Part shown: positions 29,795-38,772 of the stretch, piece by piece
Numbering within the stretch: position 1 is the first letter of the stretch
Layout of the letters: each line of letters opens with the position of its first letter
Notes under the pieces: generated by a model
What the model was told of the DNA's origin: nothing
The model's input: the letters and a program-made list of their open reading frames with translations, nothing else
The model's database searches: none
Origin: a virus
Virus record (IMG/VR): IMGVR_UViG_3300025009_000239
Span: 1 to 39,692 of that record
Strand: one strand, 5' to 3'
Length of the DNA: 39,692 nucleotides
Position numbers and translations under genes: made by a program

Positions 29795-30292
29795 ATGACC
29801 GATCCATCTGTTCAACCTGTGGCGGCGTTGTCCGCCTTTGCCCGCGCTCGCGCTGCGCTGACCACGGCGCGCGATGGTGTCACCACCTGGTGGGCCGAAG
29901 CCAACCGCAAGTGGCCTGTGGCGTGGATCGTGTGCGTGGCCGTGCTGCTGATCGGCACCGTGCTGCTCGCCACCTGCAGCGACTCGCCTGGCCTGGAACA
30001 AAAGCCGATCGCCGAGCAGCCTGTCGCGGAGCAGATCAACCCGCTCTCACCGCTGATCGCCCGCATCGACACCCTGGATGACCAGGTCGCCGAGTTGCAA
30101 TACCAGGTGGCCAAGCTGCAAGAGCCGCAATCAACGGCCGCACCACTGTCTGGCGCGCGCCGCGCGTCCGGGGCCAACCAGAACCGCCTACCCAGCCAGG
30201 CACAAGAGAGCAAGCGCTGGGGCACCACCGACCTTGATCGCGAGATCGAGGCCTTCACCCGTTCCCTCAATCAGCCGGAGCAAGCCAAATGA
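29795..30292 (+). CDS. Membrane-anchored coiled-coil protein
   Basis: A 165-residue protein with about 40 cytoplasmic residues, one membrane segment at 42-60 (VAWIVCVAVLLIGTVLLAT) and then a region with a coiled coil (IARIDTLDDQVAELQYQVAKLQE, about 88-110). The tail is Gln/Ser/Arg-rich. A membrane protein of this kind is unexpected inside a tail operon. The next gene overlaps it by 4 nt and encodes a lipoprotein, so the two may act as a pair across the periplasm. Confidence 0.65.
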   Translation: MTDPSVQPVAALSAFARARAALTTARDGVTTWWAEANRKWPVAWIVCVAVLLIGTVLLATCSDSPGLEQKPIAEQPVAEQINPLSPLIARIDTLDDQVAELQYQVAKLQEPQSTAAPLSGARRASGANQNRLPSQAQESKRWGTTDLDREIEAFTRSLNQPEQAK

Positions 30293-30924
30293 AACGCACC
30301 CTCTTGAAACTGTCGCTCCTCGCCCTGTCGGCCTTTGCGCTGGCCGCCTGCGAAACCAACCCGAGCAAGCCGGAACCCGTGGCCGCGAAGCCCGTCCCCG
30401 TGGCGCCTGCGCCCACCAAGACTTTGGTGGAGATGCAGTACGAGCTGGACAAAGCCGCCATGGAGCTGGAGACCACGAAGACCATGGCGCTGATCAAGTT
30501 CGCCGACCAGTCGGGCAGCGACTACGCCAAGGGCCTTGTATCCGGGATCATCAACGGAGGCGGCAGCGGCGCCCAGGCGCCCACAGCAGCTGCGCGCCCA
30601 TCGTTCGTCCAGGTGGCCCAGCAACAGCAGCAGCACGCCGCCGAAGTTGATCTGCGCCGCGACGAGCTGGCCGAGCGCAACAGCTGGTTTAACAAGGGCC
30701 TGCAGGTGACCGACCGGGTGCTGGGCTTCAAGATGTTCGGCAAGAACCTGGACCAAGAGCGCTACCGCATCGACCAGTCCAACAGCCAGCAACGCTTCCT
30801 GTTCGGCACGCTGCGCGGCACCCAGCAAGACGCATATGGCTTCTCGGGCACGGTGCTGGAACACGGTCCGTATGTGCTGCCAGCCGGCGCCACGCCAGCC
30901 GCGACCACGCCCGCTGTGGAGTAA
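30289..30924 (+). CDS. Lipoprotein in the tail operon
   Basis: A 211-residue protein with a clear lipoprotein signal: MKRTLLKLSLLALSAFALAAC, lipobox LAAC, acylated Cys at 21. The residue after it is Glu, so transport to the outer membrane is likely. A Pro/Ala/Lys linker follows, then helices (LVEMQYELDKAAMELETTKTMALIKFA) and a Gln-rich part. It overlaps the membrane-protein gene before it. Possible roles are superinfection exclusion by blocking incoming phages, or a lysis or virion-release function. None is proven. Confidence 0.7.
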   Translation: MKRTLLKLSLLALSAFALAACETNPSKPEPVAAKPVPVAPAPTKTLVEMQYELDKAAMELETTKTMALIKFADQSGSDYAKGLVSGIINGGGSGAQAPTAAARPSFVQVAQQQQQHAAEVDLRRDELAERNSWFNKGLQVTDRVLGFKMFGKNLDQERYRIDQSNSQQRFLFGTLRGTQQDAYGFSGTVLEHGPYVLPAGATPAATTPAVE

Positions 30925-30930
30925 GCCGTC

Positions 30931-31023
30931 ATGACCTACGACACCTGGTTCTACATCTACCTGCCGTTCGAAAAATTGCCGGAGCCGGTGTGGATGGCTG
31001 CGGTCGAGACTGCCCGGGAGTAA
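30931..31023 (+). CDS. Possible 30-residue tail-operon peptide
   Basis: A short frame MTYDTWFYIYLPFEKLPEPV... that fills the gap between the lipoprotein stop and the next start, with its own stop 3 nt before that ATG. GGAG lies 11 nt upstream. It is rich in aromatic residues. The neat fit on both sides favours a real micro-gene. Confidence 0.5.
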   Translation: MTYDTWFYIYLPFEKLPEPVWMAAVETARE

Positions 31024-31026
31024 TCG

Positions 31027-32946
31027 ATGCCCCTGCTCAACGGTGACATTCGATTCGCCCGATCGGCCGTGATGGCCGACACGGAGAACGGTGGCGGGCC
31101 GCCGACCAATCAGCTCATCCCGGACGGTGCGTCCAACCCGATGTTCCCGGACCTCTCCGAGGACGCGTGGACAGGTGGGCTGGTCGAGGTGCGCCAAGTG
31201 CATGCTGTGCTGCGCAACACGGACACCGCGCCCTTGCTGGGCGCGAACATCATCGTGGCCCAACCGCCGGATGATCCCAATGTGTCGATCACCATGATCA
31301 AGTCGCCGGGCACGTTCGCGCGCAGGGCCGACTTGGTCAAGATCATTGAGGCCTCCTCGACGCCTGGCAGTGAGTTCAACGGCTTCTTGCTGGGCAACCT
31401 GGTGGTCGGGCACCGTGGTCTAAAAATCGGGCAGCGGCCCGGCCAGACAACGCCCTCCGTCAACACCGGCCTCGTGCTGGTGCTGGACGAAGGCCTGGTC
31501 ACCGAGCAGGTGCAGTACGTGCGCATCCGCCGCGTGACGGTGGCAACGGAGTACTTCACGGTAGAGGTCGGGGGCCAGTTCGTGGACATGCCGATCCAGG
31601 TGGCCGACTGCGAGCTGTATTCCGAGATCCAGTACGACTTTCCCGGCAGCGAGGCCAACCGCTTCTACGCGCGCCAAGCCGGCAAGACCTTGACCCGCCG
31701 CGTCAACGTGACGGATGCAGGCACTTTCTACAGCGCGTCGCGCTTGACCGAGGCCTGTGTCCCAACAGACCTGGATATCAAGATCGCCAGCGTGTACACG
31801 CAGATCGTGCCCAACACGCGCACCGAAACGCCGCTGCTCAACCAGTTCCCCGGCGGCACGCGCCTGGTGGACTTGGTGGACAGCATGGGCACGCTGCAGG
31901 TGTCGGCCGCAATGCACACCGGGCGCCAGCTCATCACGGAAGCCAACCAAGGCTACGCGCAGACGTTCAAGATGGTGCCGCCGCCAGCGCCCAACAGCGT
32001 GGCCATGAGCTACATGGCCCTGGCCCAGTGGCAGACCATCATCGACGATGGCGAGGGCAACATGGGCGACGGCCCTGGCGGCGGCACGGTGCTGTACCCG
32101 ACCGGCGACGCCTCGGTGACCACCGATTCGCTGTCCGACTACAACACGTTCCAGATCTGGACCTGGGCCGACACCTCGCCGTACATCAACCAGGTGGAGG
32201 CCGGGCCGGTGGTGATCACGACGCGCCCGCCCGAGTTCGCGCTCGACATCACGCCTGGCTCGGTGGTCGATGGGTCCACGATCGCGTGGGAATCTGGCGG
32301 CGTCGCCAAGCTCGCCACGGCAAACGCTGCTGGCGTTCTCAGCGGAGACGCCAGTGGGCTCATGGTCAGCGCGCTGGGCAAGGCGTACATCCGCCCGGCC
32401 GCGATGCCGGACGCCGGCACCAACTTCGTCATCACGCACGCCAGCAAGCCCACCGTGACGCAGTCGTTCACCGGTGTGGGCGTGGACAGTGGTGGATACG
32501 CCGCGCTGGCGCTGGACGATGAGCCGCTGCCTGGCTCGGTGTCGGTGCGCTGGATCACCGCGCGCAATGTGAGCAAGACCAGCGGCGCGGACCTCTCGGG
32601 CACCTCGTCCACCCAAAGCTCCTCGGTCGTTGGATCGGCCGGCTGGTCGCACACCGGTGGCGGGATCGCTGGTGGCGCGCGGGCCACAAGCCGCACGTCG
32701 ATCAACAACACCCAGTACGCGCAGACCACCGAAAGCTCCAGCACCAGCCGCCTGGTCGTGGCGCACTCCATCACCGACGACGGCGCCGGTGGCTTCGGAG
32801 ACCCCTTGCTCGGCTCCGTCAACTACGCCGGACAGGCCGTCAACCTGCGCATGGTGAGCCAGGGCGCGAGCGTCACGAGCTACCGGCAAGACCACGAAAA
32901 CGCTGCCAGCTTCGCCGCCAGCAGCCCCAGCGTATCAATGGGATAA
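31027..32946 (+). CDS. Large tail-tip protein
   Basis: A 639-residue protein beginning MPLLNGDIRFARSAVM. This opening, and the following LIPDGASNPMFPDLSEDAWTGG and VEVRQVHAVLRNTDTAPLLGANIIVAQPPDDPNVSI, recur in tail genes of proteobacterial transposable and related siphophages as far as I know. The body is beta-rich and the C-terminal 130 residues are Ser/Thr/Gly-rich (SGTSSTQSSSVVGSAGWSHTGGG), which suits an extended, exposed part. It probably belongs to the tail tip or baseplate. I cannot give a specific function. Confidence 0.7.
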   Translation: MPLLNGDIRFARSAVMADTENGGGPPTNQLIPDGASNPMFPDLSEDAWTGGLVEVRQVHAVLRNTDTAPLLGANIIVAQPPDDPNVSITMIKSPGTFARRADLVKIIEASSTPGSEFNGFLLGNLVVGHRGLKIGQRPGQTTPSVNTGLVLVLDEGLVTEQVQYVRIRRVTVATEYFTVEVGGQFVDMPIQVADCELYSEIQYDFPGSEANRFYARQAGKTLTRRVNVTDAGTFYSASRLTEACVPTDLDIKIASVYTQIVPNTRTETPLLNQFPGGTRLVDLVDSMGTLQVSAAMHTGRQLITEANQGYAQTFKMVPPPAPNSVAMSYMALAQWQTIIDDGEGNMGDGPGGGTVLYPTGDASVTTDSLSDYNTFQIWTWADTSPYINQVEAGPVVITTRPPEFALDITPGSVVDGSTIAWESGGVAKLATANAAGVLSGDASGLMVSALGKAYIRPAAMPDAGTNFVITHASKPTVTQSFTGVGVDSGGYAALALDDEPLPGSVSVRWITARNVSKTSGADLSGTSSTQSSSVVGSAGWSHTGGGIAGGARATSRTSINNTQYAQTTESSSTSRLVVAHSITDDGAGGFGDPLLGSVNYAGQAVNLRMVSQGASVTSYRQDHENAASFAASSPSVSMG

Positions 32947-32949
32947 GAC

Positions 32950-34584
32950 ATGGCTACCAGTTCCAACAAAGGCGGCACCTACGGCAGCACGGCGATCAGC
33001 GAAGAAGTGCTGGCCGGCTCCACCGTCACGGTCGAATACGTGCCCGTGGGCGCTGCCAGCTCGCCGCTTTCCGAGTCGCGCCCGGCCCAGTCCGTGGCCA
33101 TCTCGCTCACACCCAACGGGCATTTGCCCGCCGTGCCCGGCAGCGTGGTGTTTGCGTGGATGGGCCACGACTATTCCGACAACGGGCAGGGCCTGATTTT
33201 TCGGGACGCGACGGGCAGCGACCCGGGCATCCAGTCCGGCACCATGGACTACGCCACCGTCACCGCACTGCTTGACGACTGGGCCGTGGGCGCGAACCCG
33301 GGCACGATCACGCTCAAGCGTTTGTGGGTGCGCCGCCAGAGATGGACCACCGGCATGATCTTCGGCCGCACGTCCAGCGCCCCGATCCGCCCGGGCGGCA
33401 TGACGCTCACCGCAACCGCCATGGACGGCGGCGCGGTCACGGCCACGGTGGACAACACCGGGCTGATCGGCGGAGACGAAGCCTGGGGCGCACTGGACTT
33501 CGCCTCGGGCGCGTATCAGATCCTGTTCGGCTCTCTGGTCACCGATGCATCGCTCACCGCCGCCGAAAAAGCGGAATGGTGGTACGACGCCGGTGAAGTG
33601 GGCGAGATCGAGGCCGGCAAGATCTGGCGCCCGATCGCGGTGGACCCCACCTCACTGCGCTACAACGCCGTGACCTACGTGTACCTGCCCATCGACGCGG
33701 AGTTGATGGGCATCACGCCCGAGCGCCTGCCACCCGACGGCCGCATGCCCTTCGTTCGGCCCGGCATGTACTGCGTGATCGGGCTCACAGTCACCGGCAG
33801 CGCGTTCGCGCCCATGGTCGGGCAGACCTACGACGTGGGCCATACGTTGCTCTCCAGCATCGACATCCTGGACGCGGATGGCGGCACCGGCCAGGTGCCC
33901 GGCGGCTACACGCAGGATCTTGACGCCGGCACCTTGGTGATCAATGACATCACCGGCTGGCCGGCGATGGTGATCGTGCGCGGCCGGGCCGAGGTGTACC
34001 GCCGCGTTGCCAATGCCCGCATTGACGGCACCGTCACGCTCACGATGCCAGTTGGCCGGGCGTTCCCGGTCGGATCGGTGTTCTCGACGGCCTTGCGTTT
34101 TGGCAACAAGCAGGCCTACGTTGAGCGGCTGTTCGATCAGTACACCTGGAACAAGACCACCTGGTCGAACACGTTGTCTGGAGACGCTGCACCGGGCAGC
34201 TACGACGACACGGGCCACCCGATCGAGTTGAACAACCTGGGCTCGATCACGCAGCGCCTGGCCTTCCAGTTCCGAACCGACGGCATCACGTTCGACTGCT
34301 ACAGCGAACACCTGGGTCTGCTGGGCTCGGGAAGCGTGAACGAAGACTTCATCTTGCCGAACCCGAATGCGGGCGGCGCGCCGTACATCATCGTGCGAGC
34401 ACTCGGCTGGAGCGGTGGCTGGCTCCCGGGCAACGCGCTGTTTGTGCACATCGTGGGCGCCGAGATGACGCACGGCGTGATCCGCAGCACCAACCCAGGG
34501 TCGCCGATCGGCATCGAATACGAGGCGCTTTTTGAGATCAGGGGCGGCACCGACCGCCCGCCCTCCAACCCCTTTCCGAACTGA
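32950..34584 (+). CDS. Tail-tip protein
   Basis: A 544-residue beta-rich protein directly after the 639-residue tail gene (3 nt apart). It has repeated short beta segments (VFAWMGHDYSDNGQGLIFRD; GTVTLTMPVGRAFPVGSVFSTALRFGNKQ). No enzyme motif, signal or membrane segment is visible. It is part of the continuous tail module and probably forms the tip or receptor-contact structure together with its neighbours. No family was recognised. Confidence 0.65.
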   Translation: MATSSNKGGTYGSTAISEEVLAGSTVTVEYVPVGAASSPLSESRPAQSVAISLTPNGHLPAVPGSVVFAWMGHDYSDNGQGLIFRDATGSDPGIQSGTMDYATVTALLDDWAVGANPGTITLKRLWVRRQRWTTGMIFGRTSSAPIRPGGMTLTATAMDGGAVTATVDNTGLIGGDEAWGALDFASGAYQILFGSLVTDASLTAAEKAEWWYDAGEVGEIEAGKIWRPIAVDPTSLRYNAVTYVYLPIDAELMGITPERLPPDGRMPFVRPGMYCVIGLTVTGSAFAPMVGQTYDVGHTLLSSIDILDADGGTGQVPGGYTQDLDAGTLVINDITGWPAMVIVRGRAEVYRRVANARIDGTVTLTMPVGRAFPVGSVFSTALRFGNKQAYVERLFDQYTWNKTTWSNTLSGDAAPGSYDDTGHPIELNNLGSITQRLAFQFRTDGITFDCYSEHLGLLGSGSVNEDFILPNPNAGGAPYIIVRALGWSGGWLPGNALFVHIVGAEMTHGVIRSTNPGSPIGIEYEALFEIRGGTDRPPSNPFPN

Positions 34585-34592
34585 GCTGAACC

Positions 34593-35765
34593 ATGAGCAC
34601 ATCCGTCAAATTCATCACCAGCGCACAGCGCGGTGCGCCCGTGGTCAACGGCGTGGCCGGCACTCAGATCAGCGCGATCGACGCATTCATCAACGGCTGG
34701 GGCGTGACAACCGCTCTGTCGGTCACCGTGGCCGATGGCATCGCCACTGCATCGTTGACCCCGGGAGAAACCTTCGACCGCACCGCGGTGATCCTAGTGG
34801 CTGGCGCCACGCCGGGCGAGATCAACGGCGAGTCGCGCGTGCTCACATCGAGCAACACCAGCATCACCTGGCCGACCACTGCCGCTGACGGCGTGGCCAC
34901 CGGCACGATCACCATCAAATACGCACCGCAGTCCAGCTGGGTCAAGGCCTTCGGTGCCACCAACAAAGCCGCCTATAAAAGCACTCATGTGCAGGCCAGC
35001 GGGCACCACCTGCGGGTGCTCGACGCCGGAACCACCAGTGCGCGTGTGGTCGGCTACGAGACCATGACCGACGTCGACACCGGCACCGGCCCGTTTCCGA
35101 CCGAGGCGCAGATGGCCGGTGGTGGCTACTGGTTCAAGAGCTCGGTGGCCAGCGCGGCGGCTATAAAGTGGCGCATCTTCGCTGACGAGCGGTTCATGCT
35201 GATCTGCAACGCCAGCGCGAGCAACAGCGGCGCGCTGTACACCGCTGCGCAAGCGCGAGGATTCGGCGACATGATCCCGGTGGCCGCGGGTGGCGACGTG
35301 TGGTCCACCGCGCTGTCTTGCGCTGGTGCGGGTGGGCAGCACCTGGGTTCCTTTGACACGGGGAGTGAGCCCGGCGCGAACAATGGTGGCATCTTCTGCC
35401 CGAGGGCCTTCTCCGCGCTCGGCGGCTCCAAGATGATGGCCATGCGGTCGTTCACCGGCACGGCGGGCGCGCAGTCGGGCTCTGACACGGCGCTTGGCCC
35501 CGCGCCGTCAGAGATTGACGGCTCCATCCGCATGTCGCCCGTGTTCCTGACCGAGGGTGCGGCCACGAAGCCACCGCGGGCGATCGTCCCCGGGATCTAC
35601 TACATCCCCCAGAGCAGCACGACCAGCGTGCTCGCGGACGGCGACATCCTGGAGGGCTCTGGCGCTCTGGCCGGGCGAAAGCTGATGGTGGTGCACACCG
35701 CGACCAACTGGTCAACGCAGGCGTCTGGCGCGTACCTGGTGGACCTCACCGGACCGTGGCGCTGA
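34593..35765 (+). CDS. Tail protein
   Basis: A 390-residue protein starting MSTSVKFITSAQRGAP. The first 110 residues look like an Ig-like or other beta domain (IDAFINGWGVTTALSVTVADGIATASLTPGETFDRTAVILVAGATPGEINGESRV). The later part has long beta stretches with GGYWFKSS and IFADERFMLIC. Genes of this type are found in tail regions of Mu-like and related phages, but their role in the tip is not defined. No catalytic motif is visible. Confidence 0.65.
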   Translation: MSTSVKFITSAQRGAPVVNGVAGTQISAIDAFINGWGVTTALSVTVADGIATASLTPGETFDRTAVILVAGATPGEINGESRVLTSSNTSITWPTTAADGVATGTITIKYAPQSSWVKAFGATNKAAYKSTHVQASGHHLRVLDAGTTSARVVGYETMTDVDTGTGPFPTEAQMAGGGYWFKSSVASAAAIKWRIFADERFMLICNASASNSGALYTAAQARGFGDMIPVAAGGDVWSTALSCAGAGGQHLGSFDTGSEPGANNGGIFCPRAFSALGGSKMMAMRSFTGTAGAQSGSDTALGPAPSEIDGSIRMSPVFLTEGAATKPPRAIVPGIYYIPQSSTTSVLADGDILEGSGALAGRKLMVVHTATNWSTQASGAYLVDLTGPWR

Positions 35766-35766
35766 C

Positions 35767-36147
35767 ATGGCCGATCTGGCTTACCCCACGCTGCTGGTGC
35801 CATCGGCGCCGCCCGTGCTCGGGCGCGGGCGGGCGGTGTTCTCCGGCACGGCCCTTGCGCCGGCCGTGCTCAAGTCGCTCGGCGACCGGCGCATCGCAAA
35901 CCCCACGACCGGCACGATCACCGACCGGGTAGTTGTCAAGAGTGGTGCCGCCGAGGTGCCCTACGTCGACGGCCGTGTGTGGCTGCTGCGCCTGAGTGAT
36001 GGGTTCAAGGCGTGGGAGGGATGGAGCGACGCGGCAGGCTACTACACCGCCACAGGGTTGGAGATCGGCGTTGAGTACGTGATGCTGGCCATTGACCCGA
36101 CCCGGACTCACAAGACCACCGGCGCTGGCCCGGTAATGGCCACATGA
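35767..36147 (+). CDS. Small tail protein
   Basis: A 126-residue protein that starts 1 nt after the previous stop and overlaps the next start by 4 nt. TGTITDRVVVKSGAAEVPYVDGRVWLLRLSDGFKAWEGWSDAAGYYTATGLEIGVEYVMLAIDP reads as a carboxypeptidase-regulatory-like or Ig-like beta domain. Such domains in tail tips often serve weak carbohydrate binding. That use is inference. Confidence 0.6.
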   Translation: MADLAYPTLLVPSAPPVLGRGRAVFSGTALAPAVLKSLGDRRIANPTTGTITDRVVVKSGAAEVPYVDGRVWLLRLSDGFKAWEGWSDAAGYYTATGLEIGVEYVMLAIDPTRTHKTTGAGPVMAT

Positions 36148-36581
36148 GCGGTTTGATCAACACCCAGGCGCACCGCGCGGCTCGCAATGCGGCCAGCATC
36201 GCCCTGGCAGACGCCGGGCCCGGCAACGCCAGCATCAGGGCCTACACGGCCCTGGGCGGCACGCTGCTGGCCGTGCGCAGCCTTGAGCGCCCTTGCGGTA
36301 CCGTGCGCCCCAGCGACGGCCGCATCGTGCTGACGCCGCTGGAGTCAACCGAGGTGGCGTTGGCTACTGGCGCAGCGACCTGGGCCGAGTGGTGCAATGC
36401 ATCGGGTGTAGCGATCAGCGCTGGCCGGGTCACCGATCCAGCTGGCAACGTCACCGACGGCACGGGCGCTGTGGTCGCCGACCCGCTGGGTGTCGGCCCT
36501 TTTGTGCTGGGCGGCGGTGCGGCCGGCACCATGGTGTACGCGGGCGGTCTGGTGCTGCTGTTCGCGGCCCTGATCGGGTGA
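36144..36581 (+). CDS. Small tail protein with C-terminal hydrophobic segment
   Basis: A 145-residue protein. The N-terminal part is helical (LINTQAHRAARNAASIALADAGPGNASIRAY), the middle is a beta stretch (TLLAVRSLERPCGTVRP), and the end is hydrophobic (GTMVYAGGLVLLFAALIG, about 128-145). It overlaps the previous gene by 4 nt and ends 4 nt before the next. No family was recognised. Confidence 0.6.
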   Translation: MSGLINTQAHRAARNAASIALADAGPGNASIRAYTALGGTLLAVRSLERPCGTVRPSDGRIVLTPLESTEVALATGAATWAEWCNASGVAISAGRVTDPAGNVTDGTGAVVADPLGVGPFVLGGGAAGTMVYAGGLVLLFAALIG

Positions 36582-36585
36582 GCAT

Positions 36586-38400
36586 GTGGCCGACGAAGGA
36601 AAACTTGTCTTCCTGCGGCCGCATGACGGCACGGGCCGGCTGGTCTTTGGTGATGAATCCGAGGTCTCGGCCCCAGCGACCGAGATCACCATCGACGCCG
36701 ACTTCGACAACGACATGGCCGCGACCGTGCAGCTGCTCTGGGACGCCAACGTGTCCCGCGAAGAAATGGCCTTCTGCCGGGTGCTCTGGCAGGGGGCGGA
36801 ACCGATGTCATCGCGCACCGCTATGCGCTGGCACGAAGGCATCGCCATCGGGGCGCGCGCCGGTGTGCGCTGGCAGGTGGCTGGGCCGGCATCCTCTCGC
36901 ACGGCCGTGCGCTGGCAATACGGTGAGCGAATCACCGCGCGCACAGGCGCCCGGTGGCAGAACGCCGAGGAGCTGCGCCACTCGGTCAGCGTCGCATGGC
37001 AAGAGGCCAATCGACTGCGCGCCCTTGCAAGCACCCGGTGGCAGAACGCCGAGGAGCTGCGCCACTCAGTCAGCGTCGCGTGGCAGGAGGGGTTCCGTCT
37101 GCGCGCTCTCGCGTCGACCCGGTGGCAAACAGCTGTTGGGGCGTCGTATCGGATTACCCAGCGCAGTGGTGCGGCCCAGCAGGTCCGCCATGTGCTGGCC
37201 ACCCGGTGGCAAGAGGCCCGGCGCCCGCTGGCAGGCCAGAGCACGCTCACGCAGCCCGAGCCGCCGGTGGATGAACCCTGCTACGACCCGGCGACCTTGG
37301 GTCAGCTGGAGTTCTGGCAGCCCTGGGCGAACGATGGCCGGCTGGTGTTTGTTTGCAAAACGGCGCCGCTGCCCCCCGCCGGCATCGTCATCCCCACCCG
37401 GAGCACCTACGTGGTCCAAAACAGCGTAACCCTCTACCGCCTGCCGGCAGGCATCGAGTTCAAAGCGGAAAGCTTCGTCCTGGACATCGACAAAGATTCC
37501 TGGACCTTCGGCTGGTCCGCGTCGCTGCACAGCAGCGCCCGGGCGCACCTGGTGCGTTCGGCGCCCGACGAACGCGTCGAGGTGGAATGTGTCGTCAACG
37601 GCGTGTCCTATCGTCTGGCGATCGACAGCATGGGTCGCGACAGATCGTTTCCTGAGTCGCGCATCGCTGTGCGAGGTCGGGGCCGGGCGGCCGAGCTGGA
37701 CGACGTGGATCTGCCGTTTGGCAGCACGGCGCCGCGCACGGCCCAGCAGCTCATGGCCGACGTGCTCACAGTCAACGGTGTGAGCCTGGGCTGGACGCTC
37801 GACTGGCAGATCGATGACTGGCTGGTGCCGGCCGACACGTTTCTGTTCGGTGGCTCGTACATCGGTGCGCTGCGTTACATCGCCGATGCGGCCAAGGCCT
37901 ACATCCAGCCGCACCCGACCGACAAGGTGCTGCGCGTGCTGCCCCTGTACCGGCATGCGCCATGGGACTGGGCGACCCTGTTGACGCCCGACATCGAGCT
38001 GCCCGCCGCAGTGACCTCGGTGGTGAACATCGAAGAGGTGATGCTGCCTCGCTACAACCAGGTGTTCGTCGGCGGGGTCAACAAGGGCGTCTTTGGCCCG
38101 GTGATCCGGAGCGGGACGGTCGGTGGCCAGGTGGCGCCACAGGTGCTCCACCCGCTGATCACCGCCGCAGCGGCCCACATCCAGTGCGGGCGTGGAGTGC
38201 TGTCTGACACCGGTCTCCAAGAGCACTATTCACTGCAGACGATGGTGCTGCCGGAGACGGGGATCATCTTGCCCGACAAGGCACTGCGCTTCGTCGACGA
38301 AGACGGGCCACACCTGGGCGTCGTGCGCAAGACACGGGTGCACATGGACACCTGGCCCGAGCTGTATCAAACCCTGGGGGTTGAGACCCATGTTGAGTAA
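36586..38400 (+). CDS. Tail hub/baseplate-like protein with 14-residue Trp repeats
   Basis: A 604-residue protein with a GTG start at 36586, 4 nt after the previous stop. Residues 5-22 (KLVFLRPHDGTGRLVFG) and about 240-258 (QLEFWQPWANDGRLVF) share a motif and bracket a tandem repeat of 14 residues, with Trp at 68, 82, 96, 110, 124, 138, 152, 166, 180 and 208. The C-terminal 330 residues are a hub-like domain (LQEHYSLQTMVLPETGIILPDKALRFVDEDG). It is probably part of the tail tip that meets the host. The repeat is partly identical at DNA level, so copy number may change by recombination. Confidence 0.7.
   Translation: MADEGKLVFLRPHDGTGRLVFGDESEVSAPATEITIDADFDNDMAATVQLLWDANVSREEMAFCRVLWQGAEPMSSRTAMRWHEGIAIGARAGVRWQVAGPASSRTAVRWQYGERITARTGARWQNAEELRHSVSVAWQEANRLRALASTRWQNAEELRHSVSVAWQEGFRLRALASTRWQTAVGASYRITQRSGAAQQVRHVLATRWQEARRPLAGQSTLTQPEPPVDEPCYDPATLGQLEFWQPWANDGRLVFVCKTAPLPPAGIVIPTRSTYVVQNSVTLYRLPAGIEFKAESFVLDIDKDSWTFGWSASLHSSARAHLVRSAPDERVEVECVVNGVSYRLAIDSMGRDRSFPESRIAVRGRGRAAELDDVDLPFGSTAPRTAQQLMADVLTVNGVSLGWTLDWQIDDWLVPADTFLFGGSYIGALRYIADAAKAYIQPHPTDKVLRVLPLYRHAPWDWATLLTPDIELPAAVTSVVNIEEVMLPRYNQVFVGGVNKGVFGPVIRSGTVGGQVAPQVLHPLITAAAAHIQCGRGVLSDTGLQEHYSLQTMVLPETGIILPDKALRFVDEDGPHLGVVRKTRVHMDTWPELYQTLGVETHVE
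36784..37215 (+). repeat. 42-bp tandem coding repeats with near-identical 84-bp pair
   Basis: About ten units of 42 bp encode the 14-residue repeat. The best pair spans 36952-37035 and 37036-37119 (84 bp each). Their proteins differ only at two residues (EAN versus EGF), and the first 42 bp of each are almost the same. Confidence 0.85.
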
Positions 38401-38614
38401 CCCGCACGCCCGATTTCTGGCCCTGCTGCCGCCGAAGCCACGGCAGGTGGGCACTGTGATCGCCGTCGACGGCGAGGTGGCCACCGTGGAGCTGCCCGGA
38501 GGCGGCCAGCTGCAGGCACTTGGTGCTGCTGTGGTGAATGACCGAGTTTTCGTCCGCGATGGAGTGATCGAGGGCGAGGCGCCGAACCTGACCTACATCT
38601 CGGCCGAGGTGTAG
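38390..38614 (+). CDS. Small OB-fold-like tail protein
   Basis: A 74-residue protein overlapping the previous stop by 11 nt. RQVGTVIAVDGEVATVELPGGGQLQALGAAVVNDRVFVRDGVIEGEAPNL reads as a five-strand OB barrel like those in phage spike and baseplate hub proteins. It is the last gene of the tail module and could sit at the tip of the hub. The start ATG 38390 is the only good one. Confidence 0.65.
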   Translation: MLSNPHARFLALLPPKPRQVGTVIAVDGEVATVELPGGGQLQALGAAVVNDRVFVRDGVIEGEAPNLTYISAEV

Positions 38615-38772
38615 CGGGGGCGGAAAAAAGACGGGCGACCTGACCCGGTGCGCTAACACCTGGTCAAGCCCCCGAACCTGCAGGATGAGCTGCAAGCCAG
38701 GCGAAGACCCGCCACTCTCGCGAGAGCAGGTCAAGCCTATCAGAGTTTTTCTGACGGAAAAGAAGCTTGCAA
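38615..38772 (+). other. Intergenic region before the methylase
   Basis: No gene is visible. It contains a perfect 12-bp palindrome CTCTCGCGAGAG (38715-38726) and the 12-mer TTTTCTGACGGA (38747-38758), which recurs after the methylase gene. A promoter for the methylase could lie here, but no clear -35/-10 pair stands out. The late element is absent. Confidence 0.4.

Noticed and set aside
31420-32895. 491-codon minus-strand frame opposite the tail-tip gene
   Set aside because: Arg/Val/His-rich with no recognisable segment; the plus-strand gene has a natural composition and fits the operon.
36952-37119. CRISPR-like repeat array
   Set aside because: The repeats are in-frame coding repeats of a tail protein without spacers; no CRISPR array was seen elsewhere.
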